From Roseibium album (GTDB lineage Bacteria; Pseudomonadota; Alphaproteobacteria; Rhizobiales; Stappiaceae): DNA of 64,000 nt. The stretch spans positions 372,001 through 436,000 of the forward strand of contig NZ_CXWE01000002.1 of the NCBI RefSeq assembly GCF_001404515.1, given 5' to 3'. A program made the position numbers and the translations under genes. The notes under the pieces are model-generated. The model ran no database searches. It was not told where the DNA came from and worked only from the letters and a program-made list of their open reading frames with translations. Shown here one piece after another: positions 1 through 8,524 of the stretch (positions within the stretch are counted from its first letter, which is position 1; each line of letters begins with the position of its first letter).

Positions 1-1071
1 GCCTTTCCGATGGCGCAGTGGGCGAAATTGTCCGGCCGGCACTGGCGCAAGGACCGCGACCATATCACCGGCTACGGCGAACCATTCGGCTACGCGGGCC
101 TCAGAAATGCGATCGCAAGACAACTCAACGCCTCACGCGGCATCAAGTGCTCCCCCGAGCAGATATTCATTACCAACGGAGCCCAGCGCGCCTTTTCGCT
201 GATCGGCGGAATGCTGGTCAATCCCGGCGAGCCGATCTGGTTCGAAAATCCCGGTGCGATCGGTGCGCGCAATGCCTTCGTTGCAATTGGCGCGTCACCG
301 GTGCCGGTGAAGGTCGACGAGGATGGGTTGTGCATCGACGACGGACTGTCCAAGTCACCCCATTTCCGGCTGGCATTCGTCACTCCGTCGCATCAGCAAC
401 CACTCGGACATGTAATGAGCCTGTCCCGTCGCCTTGCGCTTCTCAAAGCTGCGAACGACGCCGATGCGATGATCGTGGAAGATGACTATGACGGCGAATT
501 CTACTACGGCGATCAACCGCCGCCGACCCTCAAAAGCATCGACACGCACGGACGGGTAATCTATGTCGGCACCTTCTCGAAATCTCTGTTTCCAGCGCTC
601 AGGCTTGGTTTCGCACTGGTCCCCGAACCCCTTGTGGAAAGTTTCGAGCGCGTCTGCCAGACCTGGCTTGCCGGGGTACCCACCGTCACGCAGGCGATCG
701 TTGCCGAATTCATGGACGAGGGCATGTTCGCCACGCATATCCGAACGATGCGTCAGCTTTACAGGGAACGCCACGACACACTGATGGACGAAGCAGGAAG
801 GTTGAAGGGCCGGATCGACCTGCAGCCGACCAGTAGCGGCTTTCATGCCGTCGGGCTTGTACGGCCCCCGCTTGATGAAGATCTGATCGTTGCAAGAGCG
901 GCAGAAGAAGGCATCACCACGGTACCGCTTTCACGATATGCCCTCGGCCCGATTTCGCAGCGCGGTATTGTACTCGGCTTCGGCAGTACTGGTCCCGATG
1001 AAATCCGTAAGGGCATCAACATACTTGAGAAAATTCTCGCGGACTGCCAAAGTGGACGCATATCGGCATAG
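1..1071 (+). CDS. MocR-family PLP-dependent regulator, 5' end missing
   Basis: The frame is open from base 1, so this is the C-terminal part of a longer gene. It encodes a fold-type I aminotransferase-like domain with the PLP Schiff-base lysine in TFSKSLFPALRLG and the aspartate motif EDDYDGEF. The opening AFPMAQWAKL resembles the start of the aminotransferase domain in MocR proteins, which carry an N-terminal GntR-type winged helix. That helix would lie outside the window. MocR proteins are usually PLP-sensing transcription regulators rather than enzymes. It lies about 100 bases upstream of a polyamine-type ABC operon on the same strand and may control it. The effector cannot be read from the sequence, and a plain aminotransferase remains possible because the DNA-binding part is not visible. 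Confidence 0.8.
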   Translation, partial: AFPMAQWAKLSGRHWRKDRDHITGYGEPFGYAGLRNAIARQLNASRGIKCSPEQIFITNGAQRAFSLIGGMLVNPGEPIWFENPGAIGARNAFVAIGASPVPVKVDEDGLCIDDGLSKSPHFRLAFVTPSHQQPLGHVMSLSRRLALLKAANDADAMIVEDDYDGEFYYGDQPPPTLKSIDTHGRVIYVGTFSKSLFPALRLGFALVPEPLVESFERVCQTWLAGVPTVTQAIVAEFMDEGMFATHIRTMRQLYRERHDTLMDEAGRLKGRIDLQPTSSGFHAVGLVRPPLDEDLIVARAAEEGITTVPLSRYALGPISQRGIVLGFGSTGPDEIRKGINILEKILADCQSGRISA

Positions 1072-1174
1072 TCAATTGGACTGCTAAATTATCCGTAATG
1101 GCTATATTTCACAGGCCAATTCACTCCTAACCTCGATATCGGTAATTTTGCTGCGTGTATTCATGGAGGAAGTC

Positions 1175-2251
1175 ATGCATTTCAAAACAACTTTAGCCGG
1201 ACTATTGGCAGCGACCATGCTCGCCGGGGCCGGATCCGCACAGGCGGAAACGCTGCGCCTGTTGACCTGGGGGTCGTATGCACCGGATGAGCTGATCGAA
1301 AAATTCGAAGCTGAATATCCGGACATTGATGTTGAAGTGACTTTCTCGAACAACGAGGAAATGATCGCGAAACTGCGTGCAACCGGCGGTGCAGGCTTTG
1401 ATCTTGCCCAGCCGAGCCACGACCGCATCTATGCCGCGCAGCTGGAATATGACATCTACAAGCCACTGGATCTGTCAAAGATCGATACTTCCGTCATGGA
1501 AGCCAAACTTCTCGACGGTGTGAAGGAAAACACCACGATCGAGGGTGAGGTCTATGCGGTCCCGCACCAGTGGGGCACGTCCGGCCTGATGGCTGACAAG
1601 ACCAAGGCACCGGACCTGAAGAGCTGGGCAGACCTCTGCAATCCCGCTTACGAAGGCAAGACCTCGATGCGCCTCAAGCGCACGATCCTGCTGGGAACGG
1701 CATTCTCGATGGGCGAGGATCCCTTTGCCGCCTATTCCGATCTTGATAAGTACCAGGGCATTCTGGACAAGGTTGCCGAGAAACTGATCGAGTGCAAGGG
1801 CAACATCAAGGCCTACTGGAAAGGCGGGGACGATCTGTCCGCCATGATGCTGTCGGGTGAAATCGTCGGCTCCGAAACCTGGGACTCCACGGCCTACAAG
1901 CTGTTCGACCAGAACAAAAACATCGTGTTCGTGCCACCCAAGGAAGGCGCGCTTGCCTGGATCGACACTTTCGCGCTGCCACGCAAGGCCAAGGCTGACG
2001 ATGCTGCCTACAAGTGGATCAACTTCGTCCTGCGCCCGGAAAATGTCACGCTGATGTCCGCGAGCACGGGCGCGATCGCGGCCGTCAAGGGTGGTCAGGA
2101 TCTTCTTCCCGAAGACAAGAAGGCAGCCGTGAATGCGGCATTCACGGCCGAAGACATCGACAACCTGAAGTTTTTCGCGAACATTCCTCCAGGTGTGGAA
2201 GACATGGAAGGCAAGACCCTTGAGAAAATCAAGGCGGCCACCGGAGGCTGA
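1175..2251 (+). CDS. Spermidine/putrescine-type ABC substrate-binding protein
   Basis: Periplasmic extracellular solute-binding protein of the PotD/PotF family, 358 residues. It has a classical signal peptide (about residues 1-24, cleavage after AQA) followed by ETLRLLTWGSY, typical of the family start. I chose ATG 1175 because GGAGG at 1166-1170 sits five bases upstream; the in-frame TTG at 1148 and ATG at 1163 lack this. It is the first gene of an importer with the ATPase and two permeases downstream. The substrate is probably a polyamine or other small cationic amine, inferred from family and not from binding residues. A strong hairpin follows the gene at 2313-2350 and probably lets the binding protein be made in excess over the transporter. 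Confidence 0.88.
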   Translation: MHFKTTLAGLLAATMLAGAGSAQAETLRLLTWGSYAPDELIEKFEAEYPDIDVEVTFSNNEEMIAKLRATGGAGFDLAQPSHDRIYAAQLEYDIYKPLDLSKIDTSVMEAKLLDGVKENTTIEGEVYAVPHQWGTSGLMADKTKAPDLKSWADLCNPAYEGKTSMRLKRTILLGTAFSMGEDPFAAYSDLDKYQGILDKVAEKLIECKGNIKAYWKGGDDLSAMMLSGEIVGSETWDSTAYKLFDQNKNIVFVPPKEGALAWIDTFALPRKAKADDAAYKWINFVLRPENVTLMSASTGAIAAVKGGQDLLPEDKKAAVNAAFTAEDIDNLKFFANIPPGVEDMEGKTLEKIKAATGG

Positions 2252-2312
2252 TCCGTTCGGGGCAGGTTGAACCCGCCCGTCGAACAAGAGCAAAAAGGCT
2301 CAAATTACCTGC

Positions 2313-2350
2313 AGTTGGGGGATACCGCGGCAACCCGGTATCCCCCAACT
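2313..2350 (+). terminator. Intercistronic hairpin after the binding-protein gene
   Basis: A perfect 14-base-pair stem (left arm 2313-2326 AGTTGGGGGATACC, right arm 2337-2350) with a 10-base loop is followed by a short CTTTCTG stretch. It lies between the binding-protein gene and the ATPase gene. Its position suggests partial termination or 3' end protection rather than the end of the operon. Confidence 0.7.
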
Positions 2351-2377
2351 TTCTGAACTTCCAGTTGGCGTGCCCCG

Positions 2378-3499
2378 ATGACAGACAACCCTTCCTACGA
2401 TCTTGAATGCCTGGACGTATCCAAGAACTTTGGCTCCATTCGTGCGGTCAAGGACGTTTCGTTCGACATCCCGAGTGGCTCATTCTTTTCCATCCTCGGG
2501 CCGTCTGGATGCGGCAAGACGACATTGATGCGGATGATTGCCGGTTTTGAAGACCCCAGTGGAGGCGACATCAGGATCAAGGGAAAATCTGTTCTCGGCA
2601 CACCGCCGAACAAGCGCAACGTCAAGATGGTGTTCCAGCATCTGGCACTGTTCCCGATGATGAACGTCTACGAGAACATTGCCTATGGCCTCAGATGCAA
2701 CGGCGTCGGCAATGCCGAAATCAAACGCAAGGTTCACGACGTGCTGGAACGCATTGCTCTGCCCGATGTGGCTGAGCGTGAAATACACCAGCTGTCCGGG
2801 GGGCAGAAACAACGAATTGCCATTGCGCGCTGCATGGTGCTCGATCCGGACGTTCTGTTGCTTGACGAGCCGCTTGGTGCACTCGATCTGAAGCTGCGCG
2901 AAGCGATGAAGATCGAACTGAAACTGCTGCAGCACCAGTTCAACACCACCTTCGTCTACATCACCCACGACCAGTCGGAAGCTCTGGTGATGTCGGACAA
3001 CGTCGCCATCATGAATCAGGGCGAATTTGAGCAGATCGGCACACCGCAGGAACTCTATCACCACCCCAGCACCGCATTCGTCGCAAGCTTTGTCGGCGAC
3101 AGCAACCGCTGGTCTGGTGTCGTGAAGTCGAGTGACAGCACGGGTGGCAAGGTGGAAACCGAACAGGGTCTGCCGATGAGTTTTTCCTCAGCCGGTGAAA
3201 AAACCATGCAGGAAGGCTCCAGGGTCAACATCTTTGTTCGGCCCGAATTCATCAGGACGGTTCGGGCCGGTGGCGGCGACTTGCAGGACGCCGCAGGTGA
3301 AAACCGGATGGACGGTATTGTCGACAGCCTGCTTTTCAATGGTGCGAACAGCCGGGTGCTGGTGCGCACAGGTAGCGGGGAGCTGGTCGAATCCGATGTC
3401 ACGCTGACAGGTGAAAACGATCTGAAACCCGGTGAGGACGTGCATCTCGTCTGGTCGTCCAAACAGTCCATGTGCTTTGCCGACCAGGGGAAAGCATGA
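2378..3499 (+). CDS. Polyamine-type ABC importer ATP-binding protein (PotA-like)
   Basis: Cytoplasmic ATPase of the importer, 373 residues, the usual PotA length. Visible motifs are Walker A GPSGCGKTT (41-49), the signature LSGGQKQR (from 139), Walker B VLLLDEP (159-165) and the switch histidine in YITHDQ (H197). The C-terminal third (about 240-373) matches the TOBE-type regulatory region of this family. ATG 2378 follows the intercistronic hairpin. The stop overlaps the start of the next gene by four bases, indicating translational coupling with the permease. Confidence 0.92.
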   Translation: MTDNPSYDLECLDVSKNFGSIRAVKDVSFDIPSGSFFSILGPSGCGKTTLMRMIAGFEDPSGGDIRIKGKSVLGTPPNKRNVKMVFQHLALFPMMNVYENIAYGLRCNGVGNAEIKRKVHDVLERIALPDVAEREIHQLSGGQKQRIAIARCMVLDPDVLLLDEPLGALDLKLREAMKIELKLLQHQFNTTFVYITHDQSEALVMSDNVAIMNQGEFEQIGTPQELYHHPSTAFVASFVGDSNRWSGVVKSSDSTGGKVETEQGLPMSFSSAGEKTMQEGSRVNIFVRPEFIRTVRAGGGDLQDAAGENRMDGIVDSLLFNGANSRVLVRTGSGELVESDVTLTGENDLKPGEDVHLVWSSKQSMCFADQGKA

Positions 3500-4368
3500 T
3501 GCAGAACAAGGATATCAAGCGGCTTTCGCTCTACCTGCTGTTTGCGCCTTTCGCGCTCTGGATCATCCTTCTGGTCATCCTGCCGCATATCGGCATGGTT
3601 GTCCTTTCGCTCAAGGAGAAAATCGCCCCGCGCGTTTATGAATACAGTTTTGCCAACTATCTGGAATTCCTGAACGAGCCGATCTACTGGAACACGCTCC
3701 TGCGCACGGGATCGATGTCCTTGCTGGTAACCGCATTGGCGCTGCTGATCGGCTTTCCGATTGCCTACTACATTGCCAAGATCGCGGGCCCGCGTTCTCG
3801 TGGCGGTCTGTTTCTCCTGTGTCTCATTCCGTTGTGGGTCAGCGACCTGATCCGCGCCTTTGGCTGGATTCTGCTTCTGCGCGAAACGGGCGTGATTTCG
3901 AATTTCCTGCTCTGGACCGGGCTCATCGGCGAACCTGTCGAATTTCTCTACAATGATGTCGCGGTCATCGTCGGCCTGACCTACACGGTGATCCTGTTCA
4001 TGATCGTGCCACTGGTTTCGACCCTCGACGGCATGGACAACGCGATGATCGAGGCGGGTTACAATCTCGGGGGCAGCGGGTTTACCGTGCTGCGCCGCAT
4101 CATCATTCCCTATGCAATGCCCGGCATCGTCGCCGGTTGCATCGTGACCTTCATGTTGACCGCAGGCTCGTACCTCACACCGATCCTGCTGGGCGGAAAG
4201 AACTCGAGCTGGTTCACCGAACAGATCTACAACCAGTTCATCACCCGTTTTAACTGGGAAGGCGGCGCGGCGTTCGGCATGCTGCTTCTGTTCTTCACCT
4301 CCCTCGTCATCTGGCTCGGCCTGAAACTGAGCGGACAGACGCTGGCCAATACTGTCGCCAAGAGCTGA
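3496..4368 (+). CDS. ABC importer permease (PotB-like)
   Basis: Inner-membrane permease of 290 residues with about six hydrophobic segments and the EAA-type loop around EAGYNLGGSGFTVLRRII, which contacts the ATPase. I chose ATG 3496 because it forms an ATGA overlap with the preceding stop and has GGGGAAAG just upstream. It belongs to the PotB/PotH group by order and sequence and pairs with the next permease. Substrate specificity comes from the binding protein, not from this subunit. Confidence 0.9.
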   Translation: MMQNKDIKRLSLYLLFAPFALWIILLVILPHIGMVVLSLKEKIAPRVYEYSFANYLEFLNEPIYWNTLLRTGSMSLLVTALALLIGFPIAYYIAKIAGPRSRGGLFLLCLIPLWVSDLIRAFGWILLLRETGVISNFLLWTGLIGEPVEFLYNDVAVIVGLTYTVILFMIVPLVSTLDGMDNAMIEAGYNLGGSGFTVLRRIIIPYAMPGIVAGCIVTFMLTAGSYLTPILLGGKNSSWFTEQIYNQFITRFNWEGGAAFGMLLLFFTSLVIWLGLKLSGQTLANTVAKS

Positions 4369-4379
4369 GGAGGACCGTC

Positions 4380-5240
4380 ATGCTTGTGCAAAAAAAGGCC
4401 ACGCCGTTCCTGCTCGGTTACCGGCTCTACGTCGTCGCCTTCTTCATTTTTCTGGCAGCGCCACTCATCTCGGCCGGCGCCTTCGCCTTCAATGACAGCC
4501 TGTTCCCCGCTTTGCCCTGGCAGGGGTTCACGTTGGACTGGTTCTTCGGTGACACGGAACCGAAACTCGGCATGTTTCATGACCGGCGCCTTCTGCAGGG
4601 CCTCTATTATTCCTTTGTCATCGCGATTTTCGTGTCGGCCCTTTCGGTCTTTGTCGGCACGACCAATGCCTTCCTGTTCGTTCGTGGAGAATTTCCGGGC
4701 AAGAACTTCTTCTACATCATGATGGTTGTTCCGCTGGTGATCCCCGGTGTGATCCTCGGCATCTCCATACTGGTGCTGGCCAGCGACACGGCAAACTATG
4801 TCGAGAACCGGTTCGATCTGGAACTGGAGTTTCTGCGACCCGGCATTCTGCTTGTAGTCGTCGGCCAGTTTTCCTTCATCGCCACCATCACATCGCTGGT
4901 GATTACGGCCAGGCTGAAGAAGTTTGACGAAACGATGGAAGAAGCGGCGTTCAACCTGGGAGCTTCCAGGGCGCGAGTCTTGCGCACGATAACGCTTCCA
5001 TTCCTGCGCCCCGCGATGATTGCCGCGGGTATTGTTGCCTTCCTGGTCTCGTTCGAAAATTTCAACACGACCCTGTTCCTGGTCGGATCTGAAGCCCCGC
5101 TTACCATCACCATGTATGACCGTATGGCAAAGGTCGGTTCCACTCCGGTTCTGAACGCGGTCTCGTTCTTCCTGATGGTCGGATCGGGCCTGCTTGCGCT
5201 CTTGTCGATCTTGATACAGCGCGACAGGTCGGGCCAATAG
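4380..5240 (+). CDS. ABC importer permease (PotC-like)
   Basis: Second inner-membrane permease, 286 residues, with about six hydrophobic segments and the EAA motif around EEAAFNLGASRARVLRTI. A GAGGAGG ribosome binding site lies just before ATG 4380, 11 bases after the previous stop. With the upstream three genes it completes a binding protein-ATPase-PotB-PotC importer. The next two genes, both oxidoreductases, follow closely and probably act on the imported compound. Confidence 0.9.
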   Translation: MLVQKKATPFLLGYRLYVVAFFIFLAAPLISAGAFAFNDSLFPALPWQGFTLDWFFGDTEPKLGMFHDRRLLQGLYYSFVIAIFVSALSVFVGTTNAFLFVRGEFPGKNFFYIMMVVPLVIPGVILGISILVLASDTANYVENRFDLELEFLRPGILLVVVGQFSFIATITSLVITARLKKFDETMEEAAFNLGASRARVLRTITLPFLRPAMIAAGIVAFLVSFENFNTTLFLVGSEAPLTITMYDRMAKVGSTPVLNAVSFFLMVGSGLLALLSILIQRDRSGQ

Positions 5241-5273
5241 GCTCCGCATTCCCGGTTTAGGTAAGGAAACATC

Positions 5274-6896
5274 ATGGCCGAGTTTGACTTTGTCATTGTG
5301 GGAGCGGGATCCGCCGGGGCGGTGGTTGCCGACAGGCTCTCTGAAAACGGGAAATACTCAGTCTGCGTTCTGGAAGCCGGTGGATCGGATCTGAATTTCT
5401 GGATCTGGATGCCGATCGGCTACGGCAAGGCGTTCTATAACCGGCACATCAACTGGATGTACCAGACAGAACCCGATCCGGGTCTCAACAACCGGTCCGG
5501 ATACTGGCCGCGCGGAAAAGTGCTGGGTGGAAGCAGTTCCATCAATGCGATGGTCTATATCCGAGGTCAGCACGCGGATTTCGAGGACTGGAAGGCGATG
5601 GGCAATCCGGGATGGGGCTGGGATGACGTCCTGCCCTATTTCCGCCGTTCGGAAACCAATGACGCAGGGTCTTGCGACTATCGGGGCGGCGACGGCCCCT
5701 TGCACGTTTCCAGCGTGACAGGGGATGTCCACCCTCTTTGCGCAAACTTTCTTGCTGCCGCGCAGGAAACCGGTTTCGCACAAAATCCGGACTTTAACGG
5801 CGCTGACCAGGAAGGCGTCGGGCTCTACCAGATAACGGCCAAAGACGGTTTTCGCATGTCGACTGCGCGCGCCTATCTGTCTCCGGCAAGAAAGCGGCCG
5901 AATGTAACGGTGATCACCCGGGCGCATGCCACACGGCTCGTTCTACAGGCGGGCAAGGTTGCGGGTGTTGTCTACAGTCGCAATGATGCAGAGACGACCG
6001 TGACCGCGCGGCGGGAAGTCGTCTTGAGCGCCGGAGCGGTGAACTCGCCCCAGATCCTGATGCTTTCCGGGATCGGGGATGGCAGCGAATTGCAGGCAAA
6101 GGGCATTGAAACCGTTCTTCATCACCCGGCCGTCGGCAAGAACCTTCAGGATCATCTGGGGCATGACTACCTCTACAGATCCAGGGTCCCGACCCTTAAT
6201 CAGCAACTTTATCCCTGGTGGGGCAAGCTGGCACAAGGCATCCGCTATGTGCTGACCCGGCGCGGTCCGCTGTCGCTCAGCGTCAATCAGGCAGGCGGCT
6301 TCGTGAAAAGCAATCCGGAGTGCGCCCGGCCGAACATGCAGCTCTATTTCTCACCGGTAAGCTACACCAAGGCCCCGCAGGGCAAGCGGCCACTGATGAA
6401 CCCGGACCCTTTCCCGGGTTTCCTGCTCGGCATGCAGCCCACCCGTCCGACGAGCCGAGGCCATATCGCACTTCGCTCGGGCGATCCGTTCGACACACCG
6501 GAAATTCACCCGAATTCGCTCAGCACCAACCATGACCTCAACGAGATGGTCGAAGGCTGCAAGTTGCTGCGGCAGATCGCGCAAAGCCCTGCCCTGCAGG
6601 AAATCATTGAAGAAGAGATCAAACCGGGTTCCGGCGTACAGTCGGACGAGGAAATTCTGGAGGACGTGCGCAATCGCTGTTCGACAGTCTTCCACCCCGT
6701 CGGCACCTGCCGCATGGGCCCGGATGACAACGAAAACGTGGTCGACAACCGGCTGAAGGTCTATGGCATTGAGGGGCTTCGTGTTGTCGACGCCTCGATT
6801 TTTCCGACCGTCACCTCCGGCAATACCAACGCACCTGCGATCATGGTGGGCGAAAAGGGTTCGGACATGATCCTGGAAGACACAAGGGCGGCATAA
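5274..6896 (+). CDS. GMC-family FAD oxidoreductase (choline dehydrogenase-like)
   Basis: Flavoprotein of 540 residues, typical length for GMC alcohol dehydrogenases. The FAD-binding dinucleotide motif VGAGSAGAVV is at the N-terminus (from about 9) and the GMC signature GKVLGGSSSINAMVY lies near residue 85. The C-terminal active-site region has H474 in FHPVGTCRMG and the asparagine pair N517/N519 in NTNAPAIM. The family oxidises alcohol or amino-alcohol substrates such as choline to aldehydes. Location 34 bases after an amine-type importer suggests the substrate is the imported compound. It is not clearly BetA itself: no betaine aldehyde dehydrogenase or betI is adjacent. Confidence 0.88.
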   Translation: MAEFDFVIVGAGSAGAVVADRLSENGKYSVCVLEAGGSDLNFWIWMPIGYGKAFYNRHINWMYQTEPDPGLNNRSGYWPRGKVLGGSSSINAMVYIRGQHADFEDWKAMGNPGWGWDDVLPYFRRSETNDAGSCDYRGGDGPLHVSSVTGDVHPLCANFLAAAQETGFAQNPDFNGADQEGVGLYQITAKDGFRMSTARAYLSPARKRPNVTVITRAHATRLVLQAGKVAGVVYSRNDAETTVTARREVVLSAGAVNSPQILMLSGIGDGSELQAKGIETVLHHPAVGKNLQDHLGHDYLYRSRVPTLNQQLYPWWGKLAQGIRYVLTRRGPLSLSVNQAGGFVKSNPECARPNMQLYFSPVSYTKAPQGKRPLMNPDPFPGFLLGMQPTRPTSRGHIALRSGDPFDTPEIHPNSLSTNHDLNEMVEGCKLLRQIAQSPALQEIIEEEIKPGSGVQSDEEILEDVRNRCSTVFHPVGTCRMGPDDNENVVDNRLKVYGIEGLRVVDASIFPTVTSGNTNAPAIMVGEKGSDMILEDTRAA

Positions 6897-6905
6897 AGAA
6901 ACGGG

Positions 6906-8204
6906 ATGCGCGCGGAGCTGTTCACGAACGACTACAAGACAACTCCATATTGGCAGGATATTGCACCGAAAGTGGAGGTGCCGGAAACTTCCCTGCCCGA
7001 CGAGATCGACATCCTCGTCATCGGCGCGGGTTACACCGGACTGAACGCGGCCCTCCAGACTGCGCGCGAGGGCCTCGGCACCCTGGTTCTCGATGCGGAA
7101 CACCCGGGTTGGGGCTGTTCCATGCGCAATGGCGGCCAGCTATCAACGAGTCTGAAACCATCCTTTTCGAAGCTAGCCAAAAGGTATGGAACCGACCTTG
7201 CAGTAGCACTCTGCCAGGAGGGCCAGACGTCTCTCGATTACATGCACGAACTTTCCAGCCAGGAGGGTCTTGACCTCGGCCTGCAGGAAGTCGGTCGCTT
7301 TCACGGGGCGCACAAACGCCATCTCTACGAGTCCCTTGCGAGAGAATGCGAGGCGGCACATCCAGTGTGGAAGACCGATGCATTCATGGTCCCGAAAACC
7401 GAGATGGCATCCGAGCTCGGAACCGATGCCTATCACGGTGGCATGGTTCTGCCCCGGCACTGCAGCATTGATGTTTCCAGATACCTTCCTTCACTCCTGA
7501 ACAAGGTTCTCTCGGTGGGAGCGATCGTCCGCGGCAATTGCCGGGTGAACTCGATCGAACGTTGTGGAAATGGTTTCAAGGTGACAACGAGCGCGGGCAG
7601 CCTGAAGGCAGGCCGGATCATTCTGGCAACCAACGGGTATTCAGGAGCGCTGTCCCCCTGGCATCAGCGCCGGATTATTCCGATCGGCTCCTACGTCATC
7701 GCCACGGACGAGATACCGAAGGAAACAATCGACAAATTGTTCCCAACCGACCGCGTGCTCTCGGACACGCGCAAGCTCGTCTATTACTACAGGCTGTCAC
7801 CCGACAGAAAACGGATCCTGTTTGGTGGACGTGTATCCCTGCGAGAAACCGACCCGCACAACAGCGCGGCGAAGCTGCACAAAGACATGGTTGCGCTGTT
7901 TCCCGACCTGGCAGACGTCAGGGTCAGCCATGGGTGGATGGGATTTGTCGGCTATACCTTCGACACGCTGGCACATTGTGGGGAGGATGACGGGCTCTAT
8001 TTCGCAACGGGATATTGCGGCTCCGGGGTTGGCATGGCCAGCTATCTTGGCATGCGGATGGGCCGGAAAGCCGCCGGCACCGAAAAGACGCCGTCGGCGT
8101 TCGAACGCATTTCCTATCCGACACGGCCGCTCTACACCGGAAACCCGTGGTTCCTGGCTCCGTCTGTCCTGGTCTACCGACTGAGGGACAAGCTGGGGGT
8201 CTGA
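6906..8204 (+). CDS. FAD-dependent oxidoreductase of the DAO family (PuuB/OrdL-like)
   Basis: Flavoprotein of 432 residues. After an N-terminal extension of about 35 residues comes the Rossmann motif GAGYTG (40-45). The MRNGGQL segment and the C-terminal FATGYCGSGVGMASYLG are characteristic of the gamma-glutamylputrescine oxidase/OrdL group of D-amino-acid-oxidase-like enzymes, which oxidise secondary or primary amines. It starts ten bases after the GMC gene, so it is co-transcribed with the importer. Together with the PotABCD-like transporter this supports amine or polyamine catabolism, but none of the other puu genes is present, so the substrate is open. Confidence 0.82.
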   Translation: MRAELFTNDYKTTPYWQDIAPKVEVPETSLPDEIDILVIGAGYTGLNAALQTAREGLGTLVLDAEHPGWGCSMRNGGQLSTSLKPSFSKLAKRYGTDLAVALCQEGQTSLDYMHELSSQEGLDLGLQEVGRFHGAHKRHLYESLARECEAAHPVWKTDAFMVPKTEMASELGTDAYHGGMVLPRHCSIDVSRYLPSLLNKVLSVGAIVRGNCRVNSIERCGNGFKVTTSAGSLKAGRIILATNGYSGALSPWHQRRIIPIGSYVIATDEIPKETIDKLFPTDRVLSDTRKLVYYYRLSPDRKRILFGGRVSLRETDPHNSAAKLHKDMVALFPDLADVRVSHGWMGFVGYTFDTLAHCGEDDGLYFATGYCGSGVGMASYLGMRMGRKAAGTEKTPSAFERISYPTRPLYTGNPWFLAPSVLVYRLRDKLGV

Positions 8205-8524
8205 CCATTTCCCCAACGCACGGTACCGACGGGTTCTGTAGCGCAGCGAAACTGGCACGGATCAGCGCCTCGTCTCGAGGTCGTCGAAACGGGGAATTAC
8301 GGTAAACTGTGCATTCACGGGATGCATGCGCGCGATAAACAATAATTGCAGAATTAACAAATAGTTATGTTTTGATTTTTTCGCTATCTGATAGACTGGA
8401 GACAACAACGAATGACAATTCTCCTTGTTCCGGGGCGGGATATGCTCACCCCTAGCTGACATGCGAAGTGTTGATAATATCGACGCTTCTGCTTCACTCT
8501 GGCGATGCAGGCCGAAGGCGGGAA
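8205..8524 (+). other. 320-base intergenic region upstream of the cyclase-like/AAA/TPR gene
   Basis: No convincing gene. The middle (about 8335-8400) is clearly AT-rich compared with its surroundings and is the likely promoter region of the downstream cluster. A 15-codon reading frame starts at ATG 8412 with GGAG about ten bases upstream and ends at 8459. It encodes MTILLVPGRDMLTPS, has no recognisable leader or core features, and I do not call it a gene. Confidence 0.5.

Noticed and set aside
4227-5249. 340-codon minus-strand frame opposite the PotC-like permease
   Set aside because: Charged low-complexity product antisense to a well-supported membrane protein.
8412-8459. 15-codon ORF as a possible precursor peptide for YcaO-TfuA
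   Set aside because: The ribosome binding site is only moderate, there is no leader/core structure and no Cys/Ser/Thr-rich core, and it lies upstream of the large ATPase gene.
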